DNA of 33,755 bases, taken from the NCBI GenBank assembly GCA_026014495.1, contig JAOZIF010000103.1:1-33755 (forward strand), in the 5' to 3' direction. Positions 24,247 through 33,121 of the stretch are shown here, one piece after another (the first letter of the stretch is position 1; each line of letters starts with the position of its first letter). Source of the DNA: Candidatus Bathyarchaeum sp. GTDB taxonomy: Archaea > Thermoproteota > Bathyarchaeia > Bathyarchaeales > Bathyarchaeaceae. Both the position numbers and the translations under genes were made by a program. Under the pieces are notes generated by a model that did not search any database, had not been told where the DNA came from, and worked only from the letters and a program-made list of their open reading frames with translations.

Positions 24247-24677
24247 TTAAAAGCTCACAAGCTCAGGCTCCAGCTGCCCCAAAACAATATGTTCACTTGT
24301 CCATTTTTCAATGCAATTGTTACTGAAGTTAAAGCCAGATTTTGTATCATAACCTGCTTGAAGTGGTTCGATGTAACCAGTTGGCCACCTTGAATTGTCT
24401 GTATTGACATTAATGGTGCATCACACGTAAAGTCAATGAATAAGTTCCAGTAGAATTTTCAAATCCAGTTAAAGAACAGATAAATGGGCTTTGAACGTCG
24501 ACTTTGTCGATAACCAACTGTGCAGTGTTTTCTACAACAATTTCAAAGTTTTTCTTTTTGTTCTTCGGAACTAACTACTATTATGAATTTGGTTTATCCA
24601 TCAAAAAAAGCAATAGTCATTGCCACTTCCAAGCTTTGGAGAAACCCCTTGGTGGGGATTACTGTTGATTTCTGCAT
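24247..24677 (-). pseudogene. Decayed gene, exported-protein-like
   Basis: Reading the minus strand through one in-frame stop and two frameshifts gives a continuous protein-like text. It begins at an ATG at 24677 (MQKSTVIPTKGFLQ), continues with FIIVVSSEEQKEK, then after a shift in an A-rich run FEIVVENTAQLVIDKVDVQS and SLTGFENSTGTYSLTLRVM, and after another shift near 24417 NVNTDNSRWPTGYIEPLQAG and LGQLEPELVSF to a stop. The text is strand-rich with Asn/Thr, as in archaeal surface proteins. No family is recognised. Confidence 0.45.
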
Positions 24678-25189
24678 TTCGTGTTACTTCGGTTTAGCAT
24701 ACAGCAATTTATTGTTCAATCAACTATTCAACAACATGAAAATTATAGCATAAATGCCAATTTCGAAATCCAACAGCCATAAATTCGCCGTGAAAAAATA
24801 AAAAATGTACAATTTCGTTTAATTTCGCAAGAAACAGAAAAACAAGGAAACCTAAGTTGAACGTCGATACTTCACAACCTGATGGATATCCATAAAATAG
24901 AAAGAGGGGAGGGTACAAAAAAACAGAGAAAACAGCTTTCAAAAATTTTGTTCAGGCTAATTACCCCCTATAAGTTCTGAACGTAATTTCAATCACATTT
25001 TTAGAACAAAAATGCCAAGTTACACTGTAGTCGTAATGGCCTTTACACAGTTATTTGGTGATACTTTGTATAATGTTTACATCACCATCTGAGTTTGAGG
25101 GTTTTTAGATTATCAAAAACTGAAAGTGACAAGTAAAGACTCTATTTTTTATTTTGTTTTTTCACTGTGTGAAAACAAAAATAGTTCAA

Positions 25190-25221
25190 TATATAAGCTT
25201 CGAAGATAATCGTAAAATTTT
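25190..25221 (+). repeat. TATATAA-CTTCGAA-AATCG-AAAATTTT repeat, copy 2
   Basis: It matches 16192-16223 at 27 of 32 positions on the same strand. It again lies in a gap and points toward the 3' end of a minus-strand gene (25380). TATATAA would serve as a TATA box. Confidence 0.6.
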
Positions 25222-25379
25222 AACACAAAAAAGCTTTTTGATAACGTGATCGAATAAAAAACACTCGGGTTAAAGTAAAAGAACAAAAAACGATGTTTGG
25301 ATTCTATGAATAATCGGGGCAGACTGCCTCTCTGGAAAAAAGCAGGAAGTCAGAAAAGGAGTAAATGAAAATATAATTC

Positions 25380-26027
25380 TTATGTTATTAACACTAATCC
25401 GAACGTCTCTGGCTTTCCTTTCATTGGAAAAGGTATAGGCATACCTGCATTCGCTAATGTTTGCTTTATGTTGACACCCACTGATTGTGCAGTGTATCGT
25501 GCCTTTGTTGGATTAATACAGACTTTTTGTTTGACGTTACATTTGTCACATATTAGGCAAGACCCTGTAGTGAAGCCTAATGCAAGAGTGTAACCTTTAT
25601 TCATAGCGGTCTTTTCGAGATCGCAAACCATTTTTAACAATTTTAGTTTGTCCTTCTTCCAAGACGCCCAAAAAGCATGTATTTGTTTTTGCATTTCTTT
25701 TGTTAAAGATGGGTCGTTTTCGTTTTTTGACAGAAGTTTTGCAACTTCTGGTGAAACATCTATTTGACTTTTAAATTTTAGGACAAGTGCGTAACTGTAT
25801 TCGCTTAAAGTTTTTTTAAATTCGTCAACGCTTGGTGAGTAAGGTGGGCACATTAGTGTTTTTCCGTAATGTTTGCAGCCTACGCGGCATTTTAGGACAA
25901 CACGGTTCTCGACAACTATTTGGTTTGCCGCAATCACTTTTGCCTCTGATGCACCAAGCTTCAGTGCTAAATCTTTAAGAAATAAAAATTGTTTTGGGTC
26001 TGTTTCATGCTGCATTAGAATGTTCAC
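25380..26027 (-). CDS. DUF2284 metal-binding protein
   Basis: The 215-residue protein has the DUF2284 Cys pattern: CRVGCKHYGKTLMCPP near residue 50, and CLICDKCNVKQKVCINP near 155, followed by PTKARYTAQSVGVNI. These Cys likely bind an iron-sulfur cluster or zinc. The family's function is unknown; members occur widely in anaerobes. It starts at GTG behind GGAAAAAC, 18 bases after the ATP-grasp gene, so the two are one operon. Confidence 0.85.
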   Translation of the reverse strand: MNILMQHETDPKQFLFLKDLALKLGASEAKVIAANQIVVENRVVLKCRVGCKHYGKTLMCPPYSPSVDEFKKTLSEYSYALVLKFKSQIDVSPEVAKLLSKNENDPSLTKEMQKQIHAFWASWKKDKLKLLKMVCDLEKTAMNKGYTLALGFTTGSCLICDKCNVKQKVCINPTKARYTAQSVGVNIKQTLANAGMPIPFPMKGKPETFGLVLIT

Positions 26028-26045
26028 GTTTTTCCTAGTTTTCTT

Positions 26046-26924
26046 CTATACCTTGATTTCAGAGCGGATGTAATTTATAATTTCGTCGGCTATGTTTATT
26101 TTCGTAACCGACTGCAGTCCTTTCCATCCGGGTTGACTGTTTATTTCTATAATTACTGGTCCGTCTGGTCCTTCTATTATATCTACACCTGTAACTTTGC
26201 AGCCTATAACTTTGGCTGCTTTAACTGCAAGGTTTTCCAGTTCCTCAGGTATGTCTAGGAATACTGGTTTTGCTCCAAGGCTAACGTTGGTTTTCCAGTT
26301 TTCGGATATTCGTTTCATGGCGGCTATTACTCTGTCGCCTATGACGAAAGCACGGATATCTGAGCCTCCATGGGGAATGAATTGTTGTAGATATAATACC
26401 CCGTGATGAAATGAGATTGTTCTGAATACTCTTGCTGCAATGTCGGGGTCATTGATTCTGGTTGCTCCTACTCCTCTTGAGCCAAAGAGAGGTTTTACTA
26501 CGACGTCCCCACCTAGTTCGTGGAAGCATTCTAGTGCTTCATCGTGACTTTCTGTTACTGCCGTACGAGGTACAGGTAACCCATTTTCGTGGAAGAGTGT
26601 TAGGGAGTTGTATTTGTCTACGGAACGTTCTATTGCTAGGGGCGGGTTTATGACTAGCAGTCCTAGTCGTTCTAGTCTATGGAGAAGGTTCATTCTGAAC
26701 AGTATTTCTTCAAGGGAGCCTCGTCCGATGGGCCGAGTTATCAGGGCATCTATGTCCGTGAAAAGATTAGTTTGGTTTACTGAAGCTTCAGGACTGTAGT
26801 TTACGCGTCCAATGATTGGGCGATAACCAAAACAGATGTGAGATATGTTCTGTTTTTCCATTGATTTACGTAGTTGTGTGGAGCACCATCCATTTTGGTC
26901 TCGAGTCATGATTCCCAGTTTCAA
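26046..26924 (-). CDS. RimK-like ATP-grasp ligase (CofF or MptN type)
   Basis: The 292-residue protein has the RimK/ATP-grasp architecture: an N-terminal domain with ALITRPIGRGSLEEILFRM, ATP-grasp signals DKYNSLTLFHENGLPVPRT, VVKPLFGSRGVGATRI and YLQQFIPHGGSDIRAFVIG, and the metal-binding end VIIEINSQPGWKGLQ. In methanogens close relatives add alpha-linked glutamate to F420 (CofF) or tetrahydromethanopterin (MptN), both about 290 aa. CofE lies 2 kb away, supporting a cofactor role, but CofF, MptN and a LysX-like activity cannot be told apart here. It starts at TTG after GAAGGGATAATGC. Confidence 0.85.
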   Translation of the reverse strand: MKLGIMTRDQNGWCSTQLRKSMEKQNISHICFGYRPIIGRVNYSPEASVNQTNLFTDIDALITRPIGRGSLEEILFRMNLLHRLERLGLLVINPPLAIERSVDKYNSLTLFHENGLPVPRTAVTESHDEALECFHELGGDVVVKPLFGSRGVGATRINDPDIAARVFRTISFHHGVLYLQQFIPHGGSDIRAFVIGDRVIAAMKRISENWKTNVSLGAKPVFLDIPEELENLAVKAAKVIGCKVTGVDIIEGPDGPVIIEINSQPGWKGLQSVTKINIADEIINYIRSEIKV

Positions 26925-27045
26925 GCATTATCCCTTCAAGCATCAAAATATTATGCTTACAGATTAAAGTAATGCTTACAAACTTTTTGTTAAACAATTT
27001 CGAAAGATTCTGGAAACAGCGTTTTGATGGCGTCTTGTTTTTTGA

Positions 27046-27107
27046 ACACACAAACTATTTTTCAACAATGATGGTTCGTTTATTATAGTCTACTATCTGG
27101 CGTGAAT
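27046..27107 (-). repeat. Tandem repeat unit, degraded, at second locus
   Basis: On the minus strand ATTCACGCC leads, after about 30 bases, to CATTGTTGAAAAATAG, copying the start and core of the neighbouring unit. The rest of the core is lost. Confidence 0.45.
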
Positions 27108-27209
27108 TTTTGGTATCAAACTGTTGTGGTGATTGAAATTTCAGAAAAAAAGCTAGTTTTCAACAATGTACCTCTATTAGGATACTAATATGCGGATGAT
27201 TGTGTGAAT
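27101..27209 (-). repeat. Tandem repeat unit, well conserved, at second locus
   Basis: This unit has almost the same length as 16034-16142 and is inverted relative to it. The 33-nt core is identical. The dyad TATTAG-TATC-CTAATA keeps its arms while the loop differs (GAGA in the other copy). The ATTCAC boundaries are also kept. Confidence 0.8.
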
Positions 27210-27280
27210 GACTAGACCCGTTGATTTTTTTGAAACAAACTGGTTTAATGTAATTTTTAGTCTCAAGATCAGATATTGTT

Positions 27281-28216
27281 TTAGAATTTGTGAATTAGCT
27301 GTGAGAGATTTTGTGGCGTTTTTTGTTTCGCCGACAGGTTGAGTTGTATATAGGCGCCGTGCTTATTGTTGTATGGTTTGCCTTTTCGAGAAAATAGTGT
27401 TATTACTTGTCCGCTGTGGATGATGTTGTAGCCGTTTGGGCATGATTGGTGTCCACGAATCAGTGTTTTGACGTTGAGCATTCTTAGAAGCTTGTTTGTG
27501 ATGTCTTCACCGAATAGTTTTCCAAATCCTCTTGGTGAAGCGATAGTTCCGGTTATTCCTGTCCAAGGGTCATTCCATAGGATTTCTTCAAGGTGGTGTG
27601 TTTTTGGGTGTGTTTTGTGGGCGTAAGCGATGGCATTGATTGTTTTAGCTTGACTTGGGGCTCCGCCGTGAAGCAAAACGTATCTATCCTGTATGATTAC
27701 AGCAGTGTATAGATAGTTGAAAAGTTTTCGTAGTTCCAAGTAAGCCTCTGAACTTCTTTCGCCGAACTTGTTTTTTAGATGAAGTGAAAGGTCATGAGGA
27801 GATGCACAGAGGTCTATGGGTCCTTCGTGGTTTCCTCTCATTAAGATGACTCGTTTAGGAAACATTGCTTTGAGTTTCAGTACAACATAGTAAACTTCGG
27901 GAGAATTGATGCCACGGTCTCCGTAATCACCAAGAAAAATTAAAACAGGTTTATCCTGCTTTAAGCTATACAAAAAATGGCTTGTTTCCAGTATGTAAAC
28001 TAAACTTTTCAAGTCACCATGCAAATCACCCACAATGATTGCTTCACCAGTAGCGGGAACTTCAACAAGCCTACCCGTGATGTGTAGAGTCCCAATCTTT
28101 CCGTCTTCATCTCGTAATTGCGTACAAACATACCTGATGAGTCTAAGAAACTCGTCAATACTGATTTTGGTTGACTCTTCAGCTAAAACGGAGGCAGTAT
28201 TCATGTGAGATTTCAT
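27281..28216 (-). CDS. PPP-family serine/threonine protein phosphatase
   Basis: The roughly 311-residue protein has every PPP metallophosphatase motif: GDLHGD, GDYGDRG (family GDxxDRG), RGNHEG, LLHGG and RGHQ. It should remove phosphate from Ser/Thr with a two-metal centre, like archaeal PP1/PP2A relatives. The ORF track begins at a TTG, but GGTGAGC five bases before the ATG at 28214-28216 is a strong ribosome site, so I start there. The site-2 protease gene ends only about 77 bases upstream in the same direction, so they may share a transcript. Confidence 0.92.
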   Translation of the reverse strand: MKSHMNTASVLAEESTKISIDEFLRLIRYVCTQLRDEDGKIGTLHITGRLVEVPATGEAIIVGDLHGDLKSLVYILETSHFLYSLKQDKPVLIFLGDYGDRGINSPEVYYVVLKLKAMFPKRVILMRGNHEGPIDLCASPHDLSLHLKNKFGERSSEAYLELRKLFNYLYTAVIIQDRYVLLHGGAPSQAKTINAIAYAHKTHPKTHHLEEILWNDPWTGITGTIASPRGFGKLFGEDITNKLLRMLNVKTLIRGHQSCPNGYNIIHSGQVITLFSRKGKPYNNKHGAYIQLNLSAKQKTPQNLSQLIHKF

Positions 28217-28292
28217 GTTGCTCACCTGTTCAGCCAGATTAAAGATATGGTGAGCCAACCTAAAAATTAGGTTGCTGCGTGCTGTAGAAGAG

Positions 28293-29519
28293 TTACATTA
28301 CGAATGGTATTACAACAATCATTAACAGAATGAAAACGATTGTAGCAGTCACAGTATATGTTATTCGAGAGATTGACTTCTCGCTTAGTTTTCTACCAAA
28401 AATGCTTTTTAAAGAGATGTCCAGCATTCGTCCCCCATCCATTGGATAAATCGGTAATGCATTGAATACGGCAACGTTGACGTTTACGAACCACACCCAG
28501 AAGAGAATGTTTGCATATACATGCCAGTATGTTCCCAGCGGATGAGTGTAAAATGGAATCAGAGAATCAGAGAAAGGAACAATTCCAGAATACAACGATG
28601 GTGGAAGCAGATACAGGTAAAATGAGTCGGGAGTTAATGTTAGATAATAGTTTACAGGACTTGCTGGGTCAAACAAACCTACACCCATGACAGTCCTGTT
28701 TTCAAACTCAGTTAACGTTACATCTGTAGAAAACTGTTCATCAAACTTTTCTCCCCTAATTACAGTCACATGAACAGTATCTCCAGAATTTTTACCTGCA
28801 ATTGACGAATTCAAAATCACATAATTGTTAACAGGTACATTATCAACTGAAACAAAAACGTCCCCAGGCAACAGCCCCGCCTCATCAGCAGGCATACCAT
28901 CAGTAACACTGGAAATGTATATTCCATCAACTACTGGAGTCAACCCATTAACAATAAGAAGAAGAGCAATGAGACAAGCTATAGCTACAATAATGTTTCC
29001 TGCAATACCTGCAGCCATAACTCGCAAGGAATCCCGAGGTTTTGCTTTTGCAATCTGTTTTTCATCAACATCGACAAATGCACCAATAGGAATAATCAGA
29101 AAGAAAAGCAGCCCACTTGAGTTAACGGTTAGCCCACGATTTCTTGCTATAATTCCGTGAGCTCCTTCATGAATCACTATTGCACAGACTATTGATAGCC
29201 ACCCATAAAATATTGGAAGAATGGGATTAATTCCGGGTAACATAAGATATGATGCTAGACCCAGTTCACTTGTTGCCTCCCGAGCAACAGGAGTCCACAA
29301 TAACGTAACTAGGCTACTGCAAAGCAGGTATAGCCCCAATGCGGCAACAATAGGCACAACAACAAGAGAAAACCAAGAAATCAACCGTGAAGACCTAAAT
29401 GAACCAAGACGATCAAAAACTCCACTAAACACCTGTGTTCTAACAGTCAACAGAGGAAAATTGAACTCGACTCTACCTGGTTGTTTTTCTTCTTCTTCTT
29501 TAAATTCCTTGTCAGCCAA
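28293..29519 (-). CDS. Site-2-protease family (M50) membrane metalloprotease with PDZ domain
   Basis: The 408-residue protein has about six membrane helices, the zinc motif VIHEGAHG in the third, a PDZ domain (about 200-260; MPADEAGLLPGDVFVSVDN), and the second zinc-ligand motif ALPIYPMDGGRML (NxxPxxPxDGG). It should cut membrane-embedded segments of regulatory proteins. It starts at TTG behind GGTGGA. It is of the archaeal S2P type and of usual length. The substrate is unknown. The membrane-bound regulator at 4026 is the kind of protein such enzymes cut, but this link is pure speculation. Confidence 0.93.
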   Translation of the reverse strand: MADKEFKEEEEKQPGRVEFNFPLLTVRTQVFSGVFDRLGSFRSSRLISWFSLVVVPIVAALGLYLLCSSLVTLLWTPVAREATSELGLASYLMLPGINPILPIFYGWLSIVCAIVIHEGAHGIIARNRGLTVNSSGLLFFLIIPIGAFVDVDEKQIAKAKPRDSLRVMAAGIAGNIIVAIACLIALLLIVNGLTPVVDGIYISSVTDGMPADEAGLLPGDVFVSVDNVPVNNYVILNSSIAGKNSGDTVHVTVIRGEKFDEQFSTDVTLTEFENRTVMGVGLFDPASPVNYYLTLTPDSFYLYLLPPSLYSGIVPFSDSLIPFYTHPLGTYWHVYANILFWVWFVNVNVAVFNALPIYPMDGGRMLDISLKSIFGRKLSEKSISRITYTVTATIVFILLMIVVIPFVM

Positions 29520-29604
29520 ATGATATCCACCAATTACTCAGCCCATAATACAGAATGCCCCTATAAATCATCTGACATTTTCCGTTATTAACAGATGGTA
29601 AATT

Positions 29605-30291
29605 TCAGTTTTTCATTTTTTCTAATTTTTTCTTGACAGCATCGCTTTCCAGTTCTCTTAATGCATTAGAGGCTATCCATCTGGAGGCTTTAGAGTCAAT
29701 TTCTAAAATCTCTCGGGCAACAGTTATGGCAACCTTATTTAGGTTAGAGTTTCTTTTTCCGATGTTTCGAAGTGCCCAGTTGACCGCTTTTTTCACATAG
29801 TTACGATTATCCGTAGATTCACGTTTTATTACCGAAAGAAAGTCAATGAATATTTCGTCTGGAGCATTATAGTGTACAGCTAAACTAGACAAAAGCGCAA
29901 AAGCAGCTCGTTTAATGAACACTTCATCGCTTTTGGACCAGTCAAGAATTTTCTGCCACACAAGAGAATGCCTACTGAAAAAATTATTACAAACTTGATC
30001 ACAGACATCCCAAGAGTTAAAGTCATTCACCCATTCGTCCATTTGACGTTCTGTCAGTTGCTCAGGTTCACCAATCATTGATGCTAAAATCATTGCATCT
30101 GGAATTTCAGTCTTCCACAATTCAAGCGCTAGAGCATGATTTTTTCCATGTTCCCTCGCCATTTTTCGAAGCTCTGGAATTGATACACCCAACCTGTTTT
30201 CAGTTACAATACCATACCTAGCCATTCCAACTAACTGATCAGGTCTAGCTTTAACATTTAATTGCTTCAAAATTTTATTGACCGAAGACAT
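29605..30291 (-). CDS. AlkD-like DNA alkylation repair protein
   Basis: The 228-residue all-helical protein has the AlkD HEAT-like pattern: VGMARYGI, ISIPELRKMAREHGKNHALA-like start, ASMIGEPEQLTERQMDEWV, SWDVCDQVCNNFF, then FIKRAAFALLSSLAVHYNAP, VKKAVNWALRNIGKRN and SRWIASNALREL. The W-D and R positions used by AlkD to hold damaged DNA are present. It likely excises bulky or cationic N-alkylated bases. Length fits. It is monocistronic. Confidence 0.9.
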   Translation of the reverse strand: MSSVNKILKQLNVKARPDQLVGMARYGIVTENRLGVSIPELRKMAREHGKNHALALELWKTEIPDAMILASMIGEPEQLTERQMDEWVNDFNSWDVCDQVCNNFFSRHSLVWQKILDWSKSDEVFIKRAAFALLSSLAVHYNAPDEIFIDFLSVIKRESTDNRNYVKKAVNWALRNIGKRNSNLNKVAITVAREILEIDSKASRWIASNALRELESDAVKKKLEKMKN

Positions 30292-30472
30292 TATGCTTTT
30301 TCACTTCAAGTTATTAAATGAATTTCCTTGCTAAATGTCATATCCTTCTTTCGTTCTTCAGCAAATTAAAACAGAAAATACAATAACATTAATACTCAAT
30401 AATGCTCTATCAAAAAGCAAGCAGCAGATTTAATTCACCATAACTCATGATTAACCGGAAGCGTGACCAAAA

Positions 30473-31660
30473 ATGGACACCATTGAAGTCAAAGAATTGA
30501 CAAAATTTTTCGATAAAGATGTTAAGGCTGTAGATGGCATTAGCTTTAGCGTACAAGAGGGAGAGATACTAGGATTTCTTGGTCCTAACGGAGCAGGTAA
30601 AACCACAACCCTGAACATGCTATCAACATTGTTGCGCCCAAATGGTGGCACCGCAACCATAAACGGTCACGATATTCTTACAGAACCAGATGCTGTCCGT
30701 CGTAGCATAGGCTACGTATTTCAGGACCCCACACTAGATATAGAATTAACTGGCAGAGAAAACTTGGATTTCCATGGTCGCTTATACGGTCTTGATCGAA
30801 ATACTCGACAGCAAAGAATCAAAGAGGTACTGGAGCTAGTTCAACTAACTGACCGTGCCGACAACTTTGTAAAGACGTACAGTGGCGGAATGAAACGCAG
30901 ACTGGAAATTGCGCGAGGCTTATTACATTATCCAAAAGTTCTATTCCTAGATGAACCAACACTAGGTTTAGACCCCCAGACTCGGCGTTCAATCTGGGAA
31001 CACATTTTGCGATTAAACCAAGAAAAAAAGGTCACAGTTATTCTAACTACCCACTACACTGAAGAAGCAGATTATCTTTGTAAGCGCATACTCATTATAG
31101 ACTTTGGCAAAGTTGTAGTGTTGGACACCCCCAACAAGCTGAAGGAACGCTTGCAAGGGGACGTCGTCAGCTTAACTTTCAAAGACACTGCAGCAATAGA
31201 AAAGTTTCGACCACTTTTAGAAAAAAAAGAATGGATACACAAAATCAACGTTGTCGCTTCAGGCAACAACTACGCTGCAATGAGCCGAATGATGCAAACA
31301 TCGCCACAGATGGTAAACAGTATGGTTGATAATGAAAAAACAATACAAGAAGAGACCTCGCCTCCCAAGGACACTGAACAGGCAGTGTTTGAGAAAAACA
31401 TCCAGTTTAGTGGTGAACAATGCTCAAAATGCTTGAATCTACTTTTAGATAATGGTGGACATAGAATACCAGAAATCGTCAAGTTAGCTGAAGAAGCAAA
31501 AGTCATCTTGGAATCTGTGGAACTACGCAAACCTACACTCGATGACGTCTTTTTGTCAGTGACTGGGCGCAACATACGTGAAGAGGAAGGCAGTTTCATA
31601 GACATGGTACGCCGACACAGAATAATGCGACAAGCACGTGGAAAACCAACTAGAAATTAA
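30473..31660 (+). CDS. DrrA-type ABC transporter ATP-binding protein with insert
   Basis: The 395-residue ATPase has Walker A GPNGAGKTT, Q-loop YVFQDPTLD, signature YSGGMKRRLEIARGLL, Walker B VLFLDEPTLGLDP and switch His in TTHYTEEA. The C-terminal DrrA-like domain (ESVELRKPTLDDVFLSVTGR) is normal, but about 60 extra residues lie before it (about 265-325), with a Met-rich part (AAMSRMMQTSPQMVNSMV) and CSKC. Usual length is about 330. It pairs with the next permease to export lipids, drugs or other hydrophobic compounds. Confidence 0.92.
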   Translation: MDTIEVKELTKFFDKDVKAVDGISFSVQEGEILGFLGPNGAGKTTTLNMLSTLLRPNGGTATINGHDILTEPDAVRRSIGYVFQDPTLDIELTGRENLDFHGRLYGLDRNTRQQRIKEVLELVQLTDRADNFVKTYSGGMKRRLEIARGLLHYPKVLFLDEPTLGLDPQTRRSIWEHILRLNQEKKVTVILTTHYTEEADYLCKRILIIDFGKVVVLDTPNKLKERLQGDVVSLTFKDTAAIEKFRPLLEKKEWIHKINVVASGNNYAAMSRMMQTSPQMVNSMVDNEKTIQEETSPPKDTEQAVFEKNIQFSGEQCSKCLNLLLDNGGHRIPEIVKLAEEAKVILESVELRKPTLDDVFLSVTGRNIREEEGSFIDMVRRHRIMRQARGKPTRN

Positions 31661-31689
31661 CAATAACCAATAGAGAAGGAAAAAATGAA

Positions 31690-32478
31690 ATGGTGCAACC
31701 AATATCCAAACAAGCAATATATGTAGTGTTCTTACGAGAACTGAAGCGATACTGGAGAGCAAAAGCAAGGGTAATCTCATCAGTAGCCCAAAGCATCTTC
31801 TTTTTAGCTATCTTTGGTCTAGGATTGGGAAGTTTCGTTGGCGATATAGGTGATGTAAACTACCTCTCATACATGGCACCTGGAGTAATTGGCATGGGGC
31901 TTTTGTTTGGTTCTGTGTTCTCAGGAGTCTCTGTAATTTTCGACAGACAATTCGGATTCATGAAAGAAATGATGGTTGCCCCTGTCAGCCGAACCAGTAT
32001 CATACTAGGAAAAATTCTTGGAGGCGCAGCCACCGCGACAATACAAGGCATAATTTTGCTGGTAGTAGCTGCAATCATGGGAGCGTTCACGCCATCAATT
32101 GCACTAGTTACAGGAGCATTTGCTGCGATAGGAGCAATGCTTCTTATTACATCAGGTTTTGTCGGACTTGGAGTAGCAATCGGATCAACTCTAAACGATT
32201 TTCACGCGTTTCAATTATTATCCACATTTGTAATGTGGCCACTATTCATGCTATCAGGAGTATTCTTTCCTATAGACGGAGCACCACTAGCTCTTCAGGC
32301 AGCTATGCTAGCAGATCCCATGTTTTATGGGGTTGAGCTGTTACGATGGTGTCTTTTAGGTTCTGGAACAGCTATACTTGGGCCCTTTGGTTGGCTAATT
32401 AGTTTGACAGTTGTCATTGGTTTCAACGCTTTAATGATTGGTTTAGGCACCTATCTTTTCTCTCGTGCCCAAATCTAA
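31690..32478 (+). CDS. ABC-2 type (DrrB) permease
   Basis: The 262-residue protein has six membrane helices and the ABC-2 pattern: an N-terminal amphipathic VVFLRELKRYWRAKARV-like segment, MAPGVIGMGLLFGSVFSGVS, REF-like loop DRQFGFMKEMMVAPVSR, and GVFFPIDGAPLALQ. The ATG lies behind AGAAGG, 29 bases after the ATPase stop. Together they form a DrrAB-type exporter. Substrate is unknown. Confidence 0.92.
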   Translation: MVQPISKQAIYVVFLRELKRYWRAKARVISSVAQSIFFLAIFGLGLGSFVGDIGDVNYLSYMAPGVIGMGLLFGSVFSGVSVIFDRQFGFMKEMMVAPVSRTSIILGKILGGAATATIQGIILLVVAAIMGAFTPSIALVTGAFAAIGAMLLITSGFVGLGVAIGSTLNDFHAFQLLSTFVMWPLFMLSGVFFPIDGAPLALQAAMLADPMFYGVELLRWCLLGSGTAILGPFGWLISLTVVIGFNALMIGLGTYLFSRAQI

Positions 32479-32538
32479 ATCAACGCCTTTTTATTGCATC
32501 AGTAACAATCAATTGAATAACAAAAAAGGGATTAAAGA

Positions 32539-33051
32539 ATGACAATCATCATAGATGACGCTGGAATGGGTGACCTTCTTTTTGGTGTTGTTATCGCAGC
32601 ATTTCGAGATTCAACACAGGAATTCAAATACGGCATTATTGACGTGAAATACTTTCGGGCAAAATTTTTTACAAGTAAAGCATACTTGACACAATGCTCA
32701 AAGATTGTAGATAAACTACTTACTGAAATGAAACCAGAACCCGAAGAAGAAATTCATCTTTGCCGAGGCTACATTTTTGATGATGCTATCGAGAAACTAA
32801 AACAAAAATATGGCGAAGATCGAATTCATCGAATCAAAGTCATTGGAGAAGCACAGGACCTTGCAGAAACAGCTTACCTTGATGAGATTAGAAACTTAGG
32901 TTACGAACCTATTGAAGAAAGAGAAAGTAAACGTGCAAAAAGCTTTTTTCACATGATGAATTGGCTGAAGAAAAATCCATCCATGGTGAAATATGCCAAA
33001 ACAGGTTGGCCAAGGCTGCAAAGATATAAATTTTTTAGGCTAAAAAAATAG
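32539..33051 (+). CDS. Protein with RNase HII-like N-terminal motif (paralogue 2)
   Basis: The 170-residue protein is the second member of the family at 1749. It opens TIIIDDAGMGDLLFGVVIAA, then has a CRGY block, IKVIGEAQDLAETA and a C-terminal KSFFHMMNWLKKNP then KTGW. Against RNase HII the start reads ID-D-AG-x-G in place of IDEAGRG. Metal-dependent nuclease activity is inferred only. The start ATG has AAAAAAGGGATTAAAG upstream. It lies 60 bases behind the DrrB gene and could be in the same transcript or have its own promoter. Confidence 0.65.
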   Translation: MTIIIDDAGMGDLLFGVVIAAFRDSTQEFKYGIIDVKYFRAKFFTSKAYLTQCSKIVDKLLTEMKPEPEEEIHLCRGYIFDDAIEKLKQKYGEDRIHRIKVIGEAQDLAETAYLDEIRNLGYEPIEERESKRAKSFFHMMNWLKKNPSMVKYAKTGWPRLQRYKFFRLKK

Positions 33052-33121
33052 TTGAATTCGATTTTTTCGAGAGCTTTATTAATGCTTAAAGATTTATTGC
33101 TCTAAAATTGAGGCACCAGCA

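Larger units (their letters stand above)
23925..25379. other. 1.45-kb gene-poor gap
   Basis: No intact gene is supported. The gap holds a decayed gene (24247-24677, minus strand), the second copy of the TATATAA-CTTCGAA repeat (25190-25221) and otherwise very A/T-rich sequence. ORFs at 24520 and 24724 are low-complexity or hydrophobic noise. Confidence 0.55.
26925..27280. other. 356-bp gap with an inverted copy of the roughly 100-bp repeat
   Basis: No coding frame beyond short noise. It contains one well conserved and one degraded unit of the tandem repeat seen at 16 kb, on the opposite strand. Confidence 0.6.

Noticed and set aside
24724-24942. Minus-strand 72-aa hydrophobic ORF
   Set aside because: Phe/Leu-rich noise in an A/T-rich gap, no start signal.
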